DNA from: Streptomyces fulvoviolaceus
GTDB lineage: Bacteria; Actinomycetota; Actinomycetes; Streptomycetales; Streptomycetaceae
Length of the DNA stretch: 23,522 bases
NCBI RefSeq assembly: GCF_000718165.1
Contig: NZ_JOEY01000088.1
Coordinates: forward strand, 1 to 23,522
Direction: 5' to 3'
Positions 1 through 7,371 of this stretch are shown here, one piece after another. A program made the translations under genes and the position numbers. Positions within the stretch are counted from its first letter, which is position 1, and each line of letters starts with the position of its first letter. Under the pieces are notes generated by a model. That model did no database searches, had not been told where the DNA came from, and worked only from the letters and a program-made list of their open reading frames with translations.

Positions 1-1
1 C

Positions 2-103
2 ACCAACGAGACCGCCCTGCGCGAAGCCCTCGACGCCGCCTCGCAGAACCCCGAACTCGCCCCGCTCGTACGAGCCGTGGAGACCCTCCGCACACCCGCC
101 TAG
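2..103 (+). CDS. 3' end of an unidentified gene (partial)
   Basis: An open frame enters from the left edge and ends at TAG 101-103, giving 33 residues that begin TNETALREALD and end ETLRTPA. The piece is alanine- and leucine-rich and probably helical. No family can be named from so short a tail. It is taken as coding because it stays open to the edge, has actinomycete codon use, and ends exactly where the minus-strand operon ends. Its stop overlaps the stop of the opposing gene within a CTAG. Confidence 0.5.
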   Translation, partial: TNETALREALDAASQNPELAPLVRAVETLRTPA

Positions 104-918
104 CCCGGCCTGTTCATGAGGGCGAGCGCCTCGTCGGCGGCCGAGGTGACGACGCCTGTCTTGGCACCCGCCGTGGTGGCGACGTCCGTCAGCAGCCGGA
201 CGTCCTTGCGGAGCAGCGGTCCCGCGTGGTCGGCGAGGCGGTCGAGGGTGCCGCCGGCCGCGTTGATGCGGTTCAGGGCGAAGCTCGTGCCGCTGCCGTG
301 GGTGATGACGCGGGCGAGGGCGGCGGGGTCGATGTCGAGGTCCCGGCCGAGGGCGAGGGTACCGGCCGCGGTGGCGAGGTTCGCCGTGAACAGCACGTTG
401 TTGAGGAGCTTGGCGACCTGTCCGCTGCCGAGCGGGCCCATGTGGACGACGGGGTCGCCGTAGGTCGAGAACACCGGGCGGCAGAAGGCGACCGTGCCGG
501 GCTCGCCCCCGGCCATGACCACCAGGCGCCCTTCGGCGGCCGCCGGGCCTCCCCCGCTGACCGGCGCGTCGATCAGCGCGACCCCGTGGGTCCGGGCGCG
601 GTCGGCGAGGCGGCGGCAGGTGTCGGGGTGGACGGTGCTGTGCACGGCGATCACACCACCCTTGCGCAGTCCGGCCAGGACGCCGGACTCGCCGGTGATG
701 ACTTCCTCGACGTCGGCGTCGTCGACCACGCAGACGCAGACGAGGTCGCTGACGGAGGCCAGGTCCGCGGGGGACGCGGCCCGCTTGGCCGGGGTGTCCT
801 CGAAGGGCATGAGGGTGGCGGGGCGGCGGGCCCACAGGGTCGTCTCGTAGCCCGCGTCGATGATCCGGCGGGCCATGGGGGCGCCCTGGCTGCCCAGGCC
901 GATGAAGCCGACGCGCAT
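100..918 (-). CDS. NAD(P)-dependent beta-hydroxyacid dehydrogenase (3-hydroxyisobutyrate dehydrogenase family), last gene of the operon
   Basis: This 272-residue protein belongs to the 3-hydroxyisobutyrate/6-phosphogluconate dehydrogenase superfamily, which oxidises beta-hydroxy acids or reduces the matching semialdehydes. The N-terminal Rossmann motif is GFIGLGSQG (residues 4-12). The substrate-binding signature DAPVSGG is at 118-124, and the catalytic lysine is Lys170 in GQVAKLLNN, with Asn174 after it. Length is close to the usual 290-300 residues. The ATG at 918 shares its A with the TGA of the DoxX-like gene upstream (TGATG), so the two are probably translationally coupled. A longer in-frame extension upstream is excluded because it would cover the DoxX gene and matches nothing. 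A paralogue is the first gene of the same operon. The true substrate is unknown. Confidence 0.9.
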   Translation of the reverse strand: MRVGFIGLGSQGAPMARRIIDAGYETTLWARRPATLMPFEDTPAKRAASPADLASVSDLVCVCVVDDADVEEVITGESGVLAGLRKGGVIAVHSTVHPDTCRRLADRARTHGVALIDAPVSGGGPAAAEGRLVVMAGGEPGTVAFCRPVFSTYGDPVVHMGPLGSGQVAKLLNNVLFTANLATAAGTLALGRDLDIDPAALARVITHGSGTSFALNRINAAGGTLDRLADHAGPLLRKDVRLLTDVATTAGAKTGVVTSAADEALALMNRPG

Positions 919-1451
919 CAGTGGGCCTCCTGCTCGACGGGTTCGGTGAGATCGGGTGCGGGTTCCGGGCGCCAGAAGGTGGCGAGCAGGCCCGCCGTCG
1001 ACACCACGGCCACTCCCAGCGCGAGGCCACCGCCGGCCCAGCCGGTCACCGCGATCCCGCCGGCCTCGTCCACCGACACGTCCCCAGGGCCCAGCACCGA
1101 CAGCGCCAGCGCCACGACCGCGAGCGTGAGGACGTACTCGTAGCCCTCCTTGAAGACGAAGAACCCGTTGGGCCGGTGGGCGAGGAGGCCGGCGACCAGC
1201 ATCACCGAGATGACGGCAGCGCAGGCCAGCGGGGTGAACAGACCGACCAGCAGCAGGACGCCGGCGCCCACTTCGGTGATCACACTCAGCCACGCCTGCA
1301 GAGTGCCGTGGCGCAGACCGAGGCCGGTGAACCAGCGGGCGGTGCCCGCTATACGGCCGCCGCCGCGCCAGTGGTTGAAGCCGTGCGCGATCATGACGGT
1401 GCCCAGAACCAGGCGCACCAGCAGTACCGCGACCGTGTCCGCGTCGTTCAT
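918..1451 (-). CDS. DoxX-like integral membrane protein
   Basis: This 177-residue protein has hydrophobic segments at about residues 7-25, 54-72, 74-92, 106-122 and 135-158. The N-terminal part (RLVLGTVMIAHGFNHW, then a GLG segment and LLLVGLFTPLA) fits the DoxX family, small four-helix membrane proteins named from thiosulfate:quinone oxidoreductase. In actinomycetes they are often found beside oxidoreductases and their role is poorly defined. The ATG at 1451 is chosen because GGGGAG lies just upstream and because it gives the usual N-terminus. A start 18 codons upstream would add a charged leader. ATGA overlap with the hydrolase gene places it firmly in the operon. A role in redox balance or membrane handling of a hydrophobic substrate is only inference. 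Confidence 0.8.
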   Translation of the reverse strand: MNDADTVAVLLVRLVLGTVMIAHGFNHWRGGGRIAGTARWFTGLGLRHGTLQAWLSVITEVGAGVLLLVGLFTPLACAAVISVMLVAGLLAHRPNGFFVFKEGYEYVLTLAVVALALSVLGPGDVSVDEAGGIAVTGWAGGGLALGVAVVSTAGLLATFWRPEPAPDLTEPVEQEAH

Positions 1452-2383
1452 CCTGCTCTCCCCTGCCGTGTCCGGCTGCTCACGTTCTCCCTGGCCACCG
1501 CACACTCCTCGGCGAAGGAGAGCACCTTCAGGTGGTAGGCGCGGGCAGAGTGTCCCACGCTCAAGTTGTGGCCGCTGTCCGCCTGTTCACTCACCGAGAC
1601 TCGGGGCGCGGCGGTGAACAGGGAGGCGATGTCGGCCAGGGCATCTGGACCGGAGCTCCACACCTCCTCGTGGTCGCCCAGGGTGTAGCTCACCGGGATG
1701 CGCACCCGTGCGGCCAGCTCCGGGAACTCGTGCACCCAGTCGCGCGCCTCGGACTCGTAGGCGGGCGAGGCGGCCCCGATGCTCGACCCGCCGAAGATCT
1801 CCGGCGGATACAGCTCGCCCCGCCCCCACAGCGCGTCCCGCAGCCGGGCGCGCGCCCGGGGCGAGCGCCGCAGGTCCGGTCCGTCGAGCTCCAGAAGGCT
1901 CGCGGAGCGGGGGTGGTGACGCAGTCCGGTGCCGGCGAACTCCAGGCCGAGCAGCTCGCGTCCGCGTTCGTCGGCGGCCATCCGCATCCCCAGTTCGCTG
2001 CCCGCGGAGTGAGCTATCAGGAACACGCCCGCGCCTCGGGGGCGGGAGGCGAGAAACCCGTCGAGCGCCGCGTAGGCGAGATCCAACCGCCGGGCGGGAT
2101 CGGTGAGTTGGTGCGCGTGTCCGTGAGAGACGCCGTATCCCGGGCGGTCGAGGGCGAGGACGGTGAAGCCGAGCGCGGCACCGAGCCTCAGCAGGGACAG
2201 ACCCGGTCGGCCCGGGCAGTCGAAGTACGTCGAGTCGGTCGCGCCGCCGTGCAGGGCGAGGACGACGGCACGGGGCTGCGGTACCCAACTCGCCAGTGCG
2301 GACAGGGTGATGCCGTCGACGGTGGCGGAGACCGGCCGGGGCGCGGGGCCGAGGACGTCGACGGCGAGGTGACTCTGGTTCAC
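1448..2383 (-). CDS. Alpha/beta-fold hydrolase
   Basis: This 311-residue protein has an alpha/beta hydrolase layout: the oxyanion motif LALHGG at residues 42-47, LALDRPGYG at 76-84, the nucleophile elbow IAHSAGS with Ser126, a candidate acid Asp237 in YTLGDHEE, and the catalytic His272 in DSGHNLS. The elbow reads A-H-S-A-G, a permitted variant of G-x-S-x-G. The start is GTG at 2383, which overlaps the TGA of the DUF35-thiolase gene (GTGA), and its stop overlaps the DoxX start (ATGA). In this context it could hydrolyse an ester, lactone or CoA thioester formed in the pathway. The lid region at about 155-225 is arginine- and proline-rich and gives no substrate clue. Confidence 0.85.
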   Translation of the reverse strand: MNQSHLAVDVLGPAPRPVSATVDGITLSALASWVPQPRAVVLALHGGATDSTYFDCPGRPGLSLLRLGAALGFTVLALDRPGYGVSHGHAHQLTDPARRLDLAYAALDGFLASRPRGAGVFLIAHSAGSELGMRMAADERGRELLGLEFAGTGLRHHPRSASLLELDGPDLRRSPRARARLRDALWGRGELYPPEIFGGSSIGAASPAYESEARDWVHEFPELAARVRIPVSYTLGDHEEVWSSGPDALADIASLFTAAPRVSVSEQADSGHNLSVGHSARAYHLKVLSFAEECAVARENVSSRTRQGRAG

Positions 2384-4023
2384 GTGTCCGTCCTGAGCAG
2401 AAGGACCCCGCTGGGCGTGAGGCCGCCGGAGCTGACCACGGCGACCCGGGCACCGGGCACCTGCCGCGCTCCCCCGTCCCCGCGCAGCTGGACGATCGCC
2501 TCGTGGACCAGACCCATGCCGTGGGTGCGTCCGTGGGAGAGCTGACCGCCATGGGTGTTCAGGGGCAGTACGCCGTCTCTGGCGATGTTCTTTCCTCCGT
2601 CCAGGAAGTCCTTCGCCTCGCCGATGCCGCAGAAGCCCAACGCCTCGATCCAGGAAAGGCAGTTGAAGGTGAAGCCGTCGTAGAGCTGGGCCACGTCGAC
2701 GTCGGCGGGGCGCAGCGAGGTGCGGGACCACAGGTGGGCGGACTGACCGAGGACCTGGGGCTCGTGGGTGAGGGTGCTCTGGTCCCATTCGAGGCGCTCG
2801 GTGATCTGGGTGCCCACCGCCTCGACAAGGACGGGCGGCCTGGCCAGGTCGCGGGCGGTGTCGACGGCCGACACGATCACGGCGACGGCTCCGTCGCAGG
2901 GGACGTCACAGTCGTAGAGCCCGAAGGGGGTGGTGATGGGCCGCGCTTCGAGGTAGTCGTCCATCGTCATCGGGTCGCGGTAGATCGCCGTCGGGTGGAG
3001 GGCGGCGTTGGCCCGCTGGTTGAGGGCGATCCAGCCGAGGGTCTCCCGGGTGGTGCCGTAGCGGTGGAAGTGGCGTTGGGCGTTCTGGGCGAGGGTGTGC
3101 GCGGCGGAGATCGCGCCGAAGGGCTTGAGCCAGCCGGCGTCCGGGCTGCTCGGTGGCTGGAGCCTGCCGCGCTTGACCAGTTCGCCGTACGACGCCTCCC
3201 ACAGCGTCCGGAAGCAGAGCACATGGCGGGCAAGGCCGCCCGCGACGGCCAGCATCGCGGCGATGAGCGAGCCGCCGGGGCCGAAGGTCTCGCTGCCGCC
3301 GTTGTACCAGGTGGGGCGGATGCCGAGCGCGGACTCCAGTGCGGTGATGCCGCCTTCGCCGAAGCCGCCGTACGCCCCGGCCCCCGGGTAGGTGGCCAGG
3401 CCGTCGATGTCGTCCAGGGCCAGGCCGGCGTCGGCGATCGCGCGTTCGCAGGCCTGGAGGGTGAGGGAGAGCGGGGGGACCATCAGGCGGCGGCCGAGTT
3501 CCGAGCTGCCGATGCCGGTGATGGCGGCCTTGTCCTCGAACTTCTCCCGGGTGACCATCGGGCGGATCCGGACCTCGGGCTCGTCCTCTGGGAGTCGGGC
3601 CGGTTCGCCCTGCTCGGCCGTGGGGCGGAACAGCGGCAGCCATACGTCCTCGACCTGCTCGAAGACGACCTCCATCCGCATGCCGAGAGCGAGTTGGGCG
3701 GGGTCGCACTCGACGGCGTTGGTGGTGAGCCGGACCCGGGGGTCCTCTTCGAGGGCGACCTGGGCGACGACGTACGGCGCCGGGAGGCCCGGCAGGCCGA
3801 AGCGGTGATTGACGGTGAAGCCGATGAGTGTGGCGTGGCCGGAGACCTCGCGGACGCCCAAGTCGTGTCCGCGGCAGTACCGGCACACGGGCTGGGGCGG
3901 GTGGATCAGGGCCGCGCACGACGTGCACTCCTGTATCCGCAGCCTGCCGTCCGCCCCCGAGGTCCAGAAGAACTCGTTCTGGTCGGTGAGCAGGGGCAGG
4001 GGGCGTCCCGGGGATCCGGTCAC
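2380..4023 (-). CDS. DUF35 (zinc ribbon/OB fold) fused to a thiolase-like, probably retro-aldolase, domain
   Basis: This 547-residue protein joins two parts that are often separate genes. Residues 1-135 form a DUF35 unit: a rubredoxin-like zinc ribbon with Cys33, Cys36, Cys47 and Cys50, then an OB fold. Residues 165-547 are an SCP-x/lipid-transfer type thiolase. No cysteine occurs at residues 193-269, where degradative thiolases carry their nucleophile, so ordinary thiolysis looks unlikely. The C-terminal half keeps YDCDVPCDGA (370-379), QLYDGFT (447-452 region) and the histidine-rich NTHGGQLSHGRTHG (489-502). In steroid side-chain breakdown, Ltp2 and a DUF35 partner form an aldolase that releases acyl-CoA from a beta-hydroxyacyl-CoA; a similar carbon-carbon cleavage is inferred here. 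The GTG start has GGGAGG about seven bases upstream and lies 15 bases after the P450 stop. Confidence 0.85.
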   Translation of the reverse strand: MTGSPGRPLPLLTDQNEFFWTSGADGRLRIQECTSCAALIHPPQPVCRYCRGHDLGVREVSGHATLIGFTVNHRFGLPGLPAPYVVAQVALEEDPRVRLTTNAVECDPAQLALGMRMEVVFEQVEDVWLPLFRPTAEQGEPARLPEDEPEVRIRPMVTREKFEDKAAITGIGSSELGRRLMVPPLSLTLQACERAIADAGLALDDIDGLATYPGAGAYGGFGEGGITALESALGIRPTWYNGGSETFGPGGSLIAAMLAVAGGLARHVLCFRTLWEASYGELVKRGRLQPPSSPDAGWLKPFGAISAAHTLAQNAQRHFHRYGTTRETLGWIALNQRANAALHPTAIYRDPMTMDDYLEARPITTPFGLYDCDVPCDGAVAVIVSAVDTARDLARPPVLVEAVGTQITERLEWDQSTLTHEPQVLGQSAHLWSRTSLRPADVDVAQLYDGFTFNCLSWIEALGFCGIGEAKDFLDGGKNIARDGVLPLNTHGGQLSHGRTHGMGLVHEAIVQLRGDGGARQVPGARVAVVSSGGLTPSGVLLLRTDT

Positions 4024-4038
4024 GTGGGTTCCTCCCTT

Positions 4039-5403
4039 TCAGCGCGCGATCTGCGCCCGGGCCGTCCGGACCGTGACCGGCTCGGCGAGGCGCTGTTCGT
4101 CGCAGGCCTTCTGGAGGATCTCCAGGGTCTCGTCGAGCGAGGGGCCGAGCCGCTTGCCGGGGGTGAAGGTCGCCGGGAGGTGGCGCATGCCCTGGATGAC
4201 ACCGATGGTCTCGTAGTGCACGGTGCCGTCGGGGTCGCAGCGGTAGTCGGGCATACGGTCCAGTACGGCGGTCACCATCCGCTTGAACACCGTACGCGCG
4301 ACGTTCGAGCCGATGCAGCGGTGGATGCCGAGGCCGAAGCTGCTGTGCCGGTTGCCCCTGCGTTCGAGGTCGACCCGGTCGGGCTCGGCGAAGACGGACG
4401 GGTCCCGGTTGGCCATCGCCCAGGACAGCCAGAGGCGTTCGCCCTCCTCGAACCGCTGGCCGGCGATCTCGCAGTCGGCGGAGATCGTACGTCCGTCTCC
4501 CGGGGCCGGCGCGAAGAAGCGCAGGAACTCCTCGGTCGCGGAGTCCAGCAGCGACTCCCGCTCGCTGCTGAGCCGGTCCCGCTCCCCGGGGTTCTGGCCC
4601 AGCCACTCCAGCGCGTGCGCGGTGAGTGCCGTCGTGGTGTCGAAGCCGCCGCCGATGAGCAGGGCCAGCACCCCGAGCAACTCCAGGTCGGGCGGGGTCT
4701 TTCCGTTGATCTCGGCGTTCACGAGGGCGTCGATCAGGCCCGGCCTGGGCTTCTCCCTGATCTCCTGGACCGCCGTGTAGAGGGCCAGGCCCATGTTCCG
4801 GCCCAGCTCGGTGACGCGCGCCATGTCGGGCGAGTTCGGCGGGGTGTAGACCGAGGCGTGGGCGGGCTCGTTGTAGACGGTCCAGTCCTTGAGGGGAATG
4901 CCCATCATCGCCAGTGTGAGGACGGCCGGGACGATGTTGGCGAGGTCGTCGACGAAGTCGATCCGCCCCTCCTCGATCTTCTCGTCGAGACAGGCGCGCA
5001 CCACCTCGTCGACGAGGGGTATCCAGCGGCTGACGGCCGCCGGGGAGAGATAGGGGTTGAGGGTCTGGCGGTAGTGGCGCTGTTCCGGCGGGTCCATCTC
5101 CAGGAAGCCGCCCTGGACCTCCGCGGCGCGGGGCGGCGAGGGGATGGTGATGCCCTTGTAGCCGCGCCTTTCTCCGTTGACGTCATGGTCGTTGGAGAGG
5201 AACTCGGCGGACCGGGCCAGTTCGAAGACCTCGCGGTTGCCGCTGGCGACCCAGTGGCCGTCATAGGTGTCCGTCCAGGCGATGGGGCACTTGGCGTGCA
5301 GTTCGTGGGTGATCTCCTCGAACTGGTGGCGGTACTCCGGTGTGTGCCGGTCGAAGTGGACACGGTTCTTCTTGCGGTCGTCCTCGCTGGCGGCCTCGCT
5401 CAT
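4039..5403 (-). CDS. Cytochrome P450
   Basis: This 454-residue soluble class I bacterial P450 has the I-helix oxygen-activating motif GGGFDTTT (251-258), the ExxR pair Glu292/Arg295, and the heme loop SFGLGIHRCIG with the thiolate ligand Cys363. No membrane anchor is seen. It would insert one oxygen atom into a C-H bond or double bond, with electrons from the ferredoxin gene 13 bases upstream. A tail of about 35-40 residues follows the usual P450 C-terminus (near GKRLG, 416-420), longer than in many relatives. ATG at 5403 has GGAGGT close upstream. The substrate is not recognisable. The operon around it suggests a hydrophobic alicyclic or branched compound. No ferredoxin reductase gene is in the window. 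Confidence 0.95.
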   Translation of the reverse strand: MSEAASEDDRKKNRVHFDRHTPEYRHQFEEITHELHAKCPIAWTDTYDGHWVASGNREVFELARSAEFLSNDHDVNGERRGYKGITIPSPPRAAEVQGGFLEMDPPEQRHYRQTLNPYLSPAAVSRWIPLVDEVVRACLDEKIEEGRIDFVDDLANIVPAVLTLAMMGIPLKDWTVYNEPAHASVYTPPNSPDMARVTELGRNMGLALYTAVQEIREKPRPGLIDALVNAEINGKTPPDLELLGVLALLIGGGFDTTTALTAHALEWLGQNPGERDRLSSERESLLDSATEEFLRFFAPAPGDGRTISADCEIAGQRFEEGERLWLSWAMANRDPSVFAEPDRVDLERRGNRHSSFGLGIHRCIGSNVARTVFKRMVTAVLDRMPDYRCDPDGTVHYETIGVIQGMRHLPATFTPGKRLGPSLDETLEILQKACDEQRLAEPVTVRTARAQIAR

Positions 5404-5416
5404 GGGACCTCCCCCT

Positions 5417-5608
5417 TCAGAAGATCTCGATGGCCCGTTCCGGGCAGGAGTGCGCGGCTTCCCGCACGTCCTCCTCCTGGTCGGCCGGTACGTCCTCGCT
5501 GACGGCCGAGGAGTGGCCGTCGATATCGTCCAGCTGGAACGCCTTCGGAGCGGTCATCCAGCAGAGTGTGTGGCCCTGGCAGCGCTCCGGATCGACGCGG
5601 ACCTTCAC
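5417..5608 (-). CDS. Single-cluster ferredoxin, probable [3Fe-4S], P450 partner
   Basis: This 63-residue protein has the small actinomycete P450-redox-partner pattern: Cys10 and Cys16 in CQGHTLC, and a third cysteine before proline in SCPERA (Cys55). Three cysteines, with His13 at the position that would be the fourth ligand of a [4Fe-4S] cluster, suggest a [3Fe-4S] centre or one with a non-cysteine ligand. The protein is very acidic, typical of these ferredoxins. The start is GTG at 5608, with GGGAGG upstream. It lies between the SDR and P450 genes, so co-expression with the P450 is expected and electron transfer to it is the likely role. Confidence 0.93.
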   Translation of the reverse strand: MKVRVDPERCQGHTLCWMTAPKAFQLDDIDGHSSAVSEDVPADQEEDVREAAHSCPERAIEIF

Positions 5609-5643
5609 GGCTTGCCTCCCTTTTCGGGTCGGATTCCTGCGGT

Positions 5644-6504
5644 TCAGCGGCGCCAGTCGTACCACTTGAGATAGCCGCCGGCGTCCACGCGCAACTGGGT
5701 GCCGGTGATGTAGCGGGCCTCGTCGGAGGCCAGGAACAGCACGGCGTTGCTGATGTCCCGCGGCTCGACATACGGGATGGGCATGGCCTGCTGGACGGCG
5801 AAGCCGGGCTCGGCGTCCTGGCGGGTCGGGTTTTCGAGGTCGGGCCGGAACGACTTGTACATCGGCTCGCTCTGCAGCATCCGCGTGTCGACGTTGGTGG
5901 GGTGGACGACGTTGGCGCGCTGATTCAACGGTGCCAGATTGCGGGCGAGTTCGTGAACGTACTCCGACAATGCGCGCTTGGCGAAGGCGTATCCGGCGCC
6001 GCCCGGGTTGGCTCCCGGGCTCTGCACCATGCCGTGGTCCATGAGGGCGGCGGTCGAGCCGGTCGCGATGACGGAAGCACCCTCGCGCAGGTGCGGGAGG
6101 GAGATCTGGATGGCGTTGATGGTGCCGATCAGGTCGACGTCGATGGCGTCGCACCAGGCCTGCAGCTTCGGCTCGCCGTGCAGGGGGGCGATGCCGGCCT
6201 GTGCGACCACGATGTCCAGGCCGCCGAGTTCGGCGAGGCCCGTGTCGAGGGCGCCGCGCAACTGCGGGAGATCGCGCACATCGGCCTGGAGCGCCACGAT
6301 ACGGCGGCCCTGCTCCTCCACGAGGTGGGCCGTCTCCTTCAGGTCCTCCGGGGTGGCCATCGGATAGCCGACCGTCTCGAAGTCGCGGCACACGTCGACC
6401 GCGATGATGTCGGCGCCCTCCTCGGCCAGCCGTACGGCGTGGCTGCGCCCCTGGCCGCGTGCCGCGCCGGTGATGAACGCGACCTTGCCCTCAACTCGTC
6501 CCAT
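5644..6504 (-). CDS. Mycofactocin-coupled short-chain dehydrogenase
   Basis: This 286-residue SDR starts GRVEGKVAFITGAARGQGRS, with the nucleotide motif TGAARGQG (12-19). Catalytic residues are Ser150, Tyr172 and Lys176 (YAFAK). It carries the insert after the second beta strand (VDVCRDFETVGYPMATPEDL, about 37-55) that marks the mycofactocin-associated SDR group, which includes carveol dehydrogenase. Members of that group hold a non-exchangeable nicotinamide and pass electrons to the peptide-derived cofactor mycofactocin. The usual NNAG reads AQAG (101-104). It probably oxidises the alcohol made by the P450, or a related cyclic or secondary alcohol. No mycofactocin biosynthesis gene is in this window, so the assignment predicts an mft cluster elsewhere in the genome. 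Confidence 0.88.
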   Translation of the reverse strand: MGRVEGKVAFITGAARGQGRSHAVRLAEEGADIIAVDVCRDFETVGYPMATPEDLKETAHLVEEQGRRIVALQADVRDLPQLRGALDTGLAELGGLDIVVAQAGIAPLHGEPKLQAWCDAIDVDLIGTINAIQISLPHLREGASVIATGSTAALMDHGMVQSPGANPGGAGYAFAKRALSEYVHELARNLAPLNQRANVVHPTNVDTRMLQSEPMYKSFRPDLENPTRQDAEPGFAVQQAMPIPYVEPRDISNAVLFLASDEARYITGTQLRVDAGGYLKWYDWRR

Positions 6505-6537
6505 CGGGGTGTCCCTTCGTGTCTCCGGTCCTGCTGT

Positions 6538-7371
6538 TCAACCCGCCACCGTCCTGCCGTTCAGCCCGGTCGCCGCGGGCCCCACTGCGTCGAGCGCGGT
6601 GGACAGGGCGCCGAGATCCGCGCCGAGTTCGTCCGCCACCGCCCGGACGACGTCGAGGTCCTTGCCGAGGAACTCCCCTGTCGTACGGGCGAATTCGGCC
6701 ACCGATCCGCGGCGCACGACGCCGGACAGCGCGCGGCTCGCGGCGCTGCCGTGGGTGAGAGCGTCCAGAAGCACGGTCTCGTCGACACCCAACCGCCGCC
6801 CCAGGCGGGACGCGTGGGACAACAGCCCGATCTGGGCCGCGAACACCGTGTTGTTGACCAGCTTCACCCGCTGCCCGGTGCCCAACGGGCCGACGTGCAG
6901 CACCGGATCGCCGTAGCTGCGCAGCACGGGCCGCACACGGGCGACGGTGTCGTCGGCGCCGCCCACGAAGAGGGTCACCCGCCCCTCGGCCACGTCGGGC
7001 GGGCCACCGCTGACGGGTGCGTCGAGCACGTCGATCCCGCGTACCGCCGAACGTGCCGCGACGGCCTCCACGGTGTGCGGGCTGCCGGTGGTGTGCACAA
7101 CGAGGACGGCTCCGCCCGGCATGGCGTCCAACAGACCGCTGTCGAGGCAGACTTCGCGCACCTGCGCGTCCGTGTACACGCACACCAGCACGATGTCGGC
7201 GCCTCGACCGGCGTCCGCCACGTCGGCAACGACGTGGGCCGCCTCCCGCGCGAGCGCCCCGCGGGCCTCGGCCGACCGGCCCAGCACCCGCACCTCGTGG
7301 CCCGCCTCGGTGAGCCGACGCACCATCGGCCTGCCCATCCGCCCGGCCCCCACGACCCCGATGCGCGTCAC
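6538..7371 (-). CDS. NAD(P)-dependent beta-hydroxyacid dehydrogenase (3-hydroxyisobutyrate dehydrogenase family), first gene of the operon
   Basis: This 277-residue protein is the second family member at this locus. Motifs are GVVGAGRMG (residues 5-13), DAPVSGG (118-124) and the catalytic Lys170 in GQRVKLVNN. It aligns with the protein at 100-918 almost without gaps around these motifs (both have GDPV-x-H-x-GPLG-x-GQ), so the two are paralogues, but they differ over much of the rest and are not a recent duplication. The start is GTG at 7371. The ribosome site is weak (AGGA), and the leader back to the divergent aldehyde dehydrogenase gene holds the operon promoter. Stop at 6538 is 33 bases before the SDR start. 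Likely substrate is a beta-hydroxy acid or semialdehyde from the pathway. Confidence 0.88.
   Translation of the reverse strand: MTRIGVVGAGRMGRPMVRRLTEAGHEVRVLGRSAEARGALAREAAHVVADVADAGRGADIVLVCVYTDAQVREVCLDSGLLDAMPGGAVLVVHTTGSPHTVEAVAARSAVRGIDVLDAPVSGGPPDVAEGRVTLFVGGADDTVARVRPVLRSYGDPVLHVGPLGTGQRVKLVNNTVFAAQIGLLSHASRLGRRLGVDETVLLDALTHGSAASRALSGVVRRGSVAEFARTTGEFLGKDLDVVRAVADELGADLGALSTALDAVGPAATGLNGRTVAG

Noticed and set aside
2380..4023. Reading the cluster as a steroid side-chain pathway because of the Ltp2-like and FadD3-like proteins
   Set aside because: No 3-ketosteroid dehydrogenase, no Kst-type ring-cleavage genes and no KstR-like operator are seen. The resemblance is at family level only.
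2503..5502. Very long plus-strand open frame (999 codons) opposite the thiolase and P450 genes
   Set aside because: It is the antisense shadow of well-recognised genes in GC-rich DNA; its translation is glycine-, valine- and arginine-rich with no domain.
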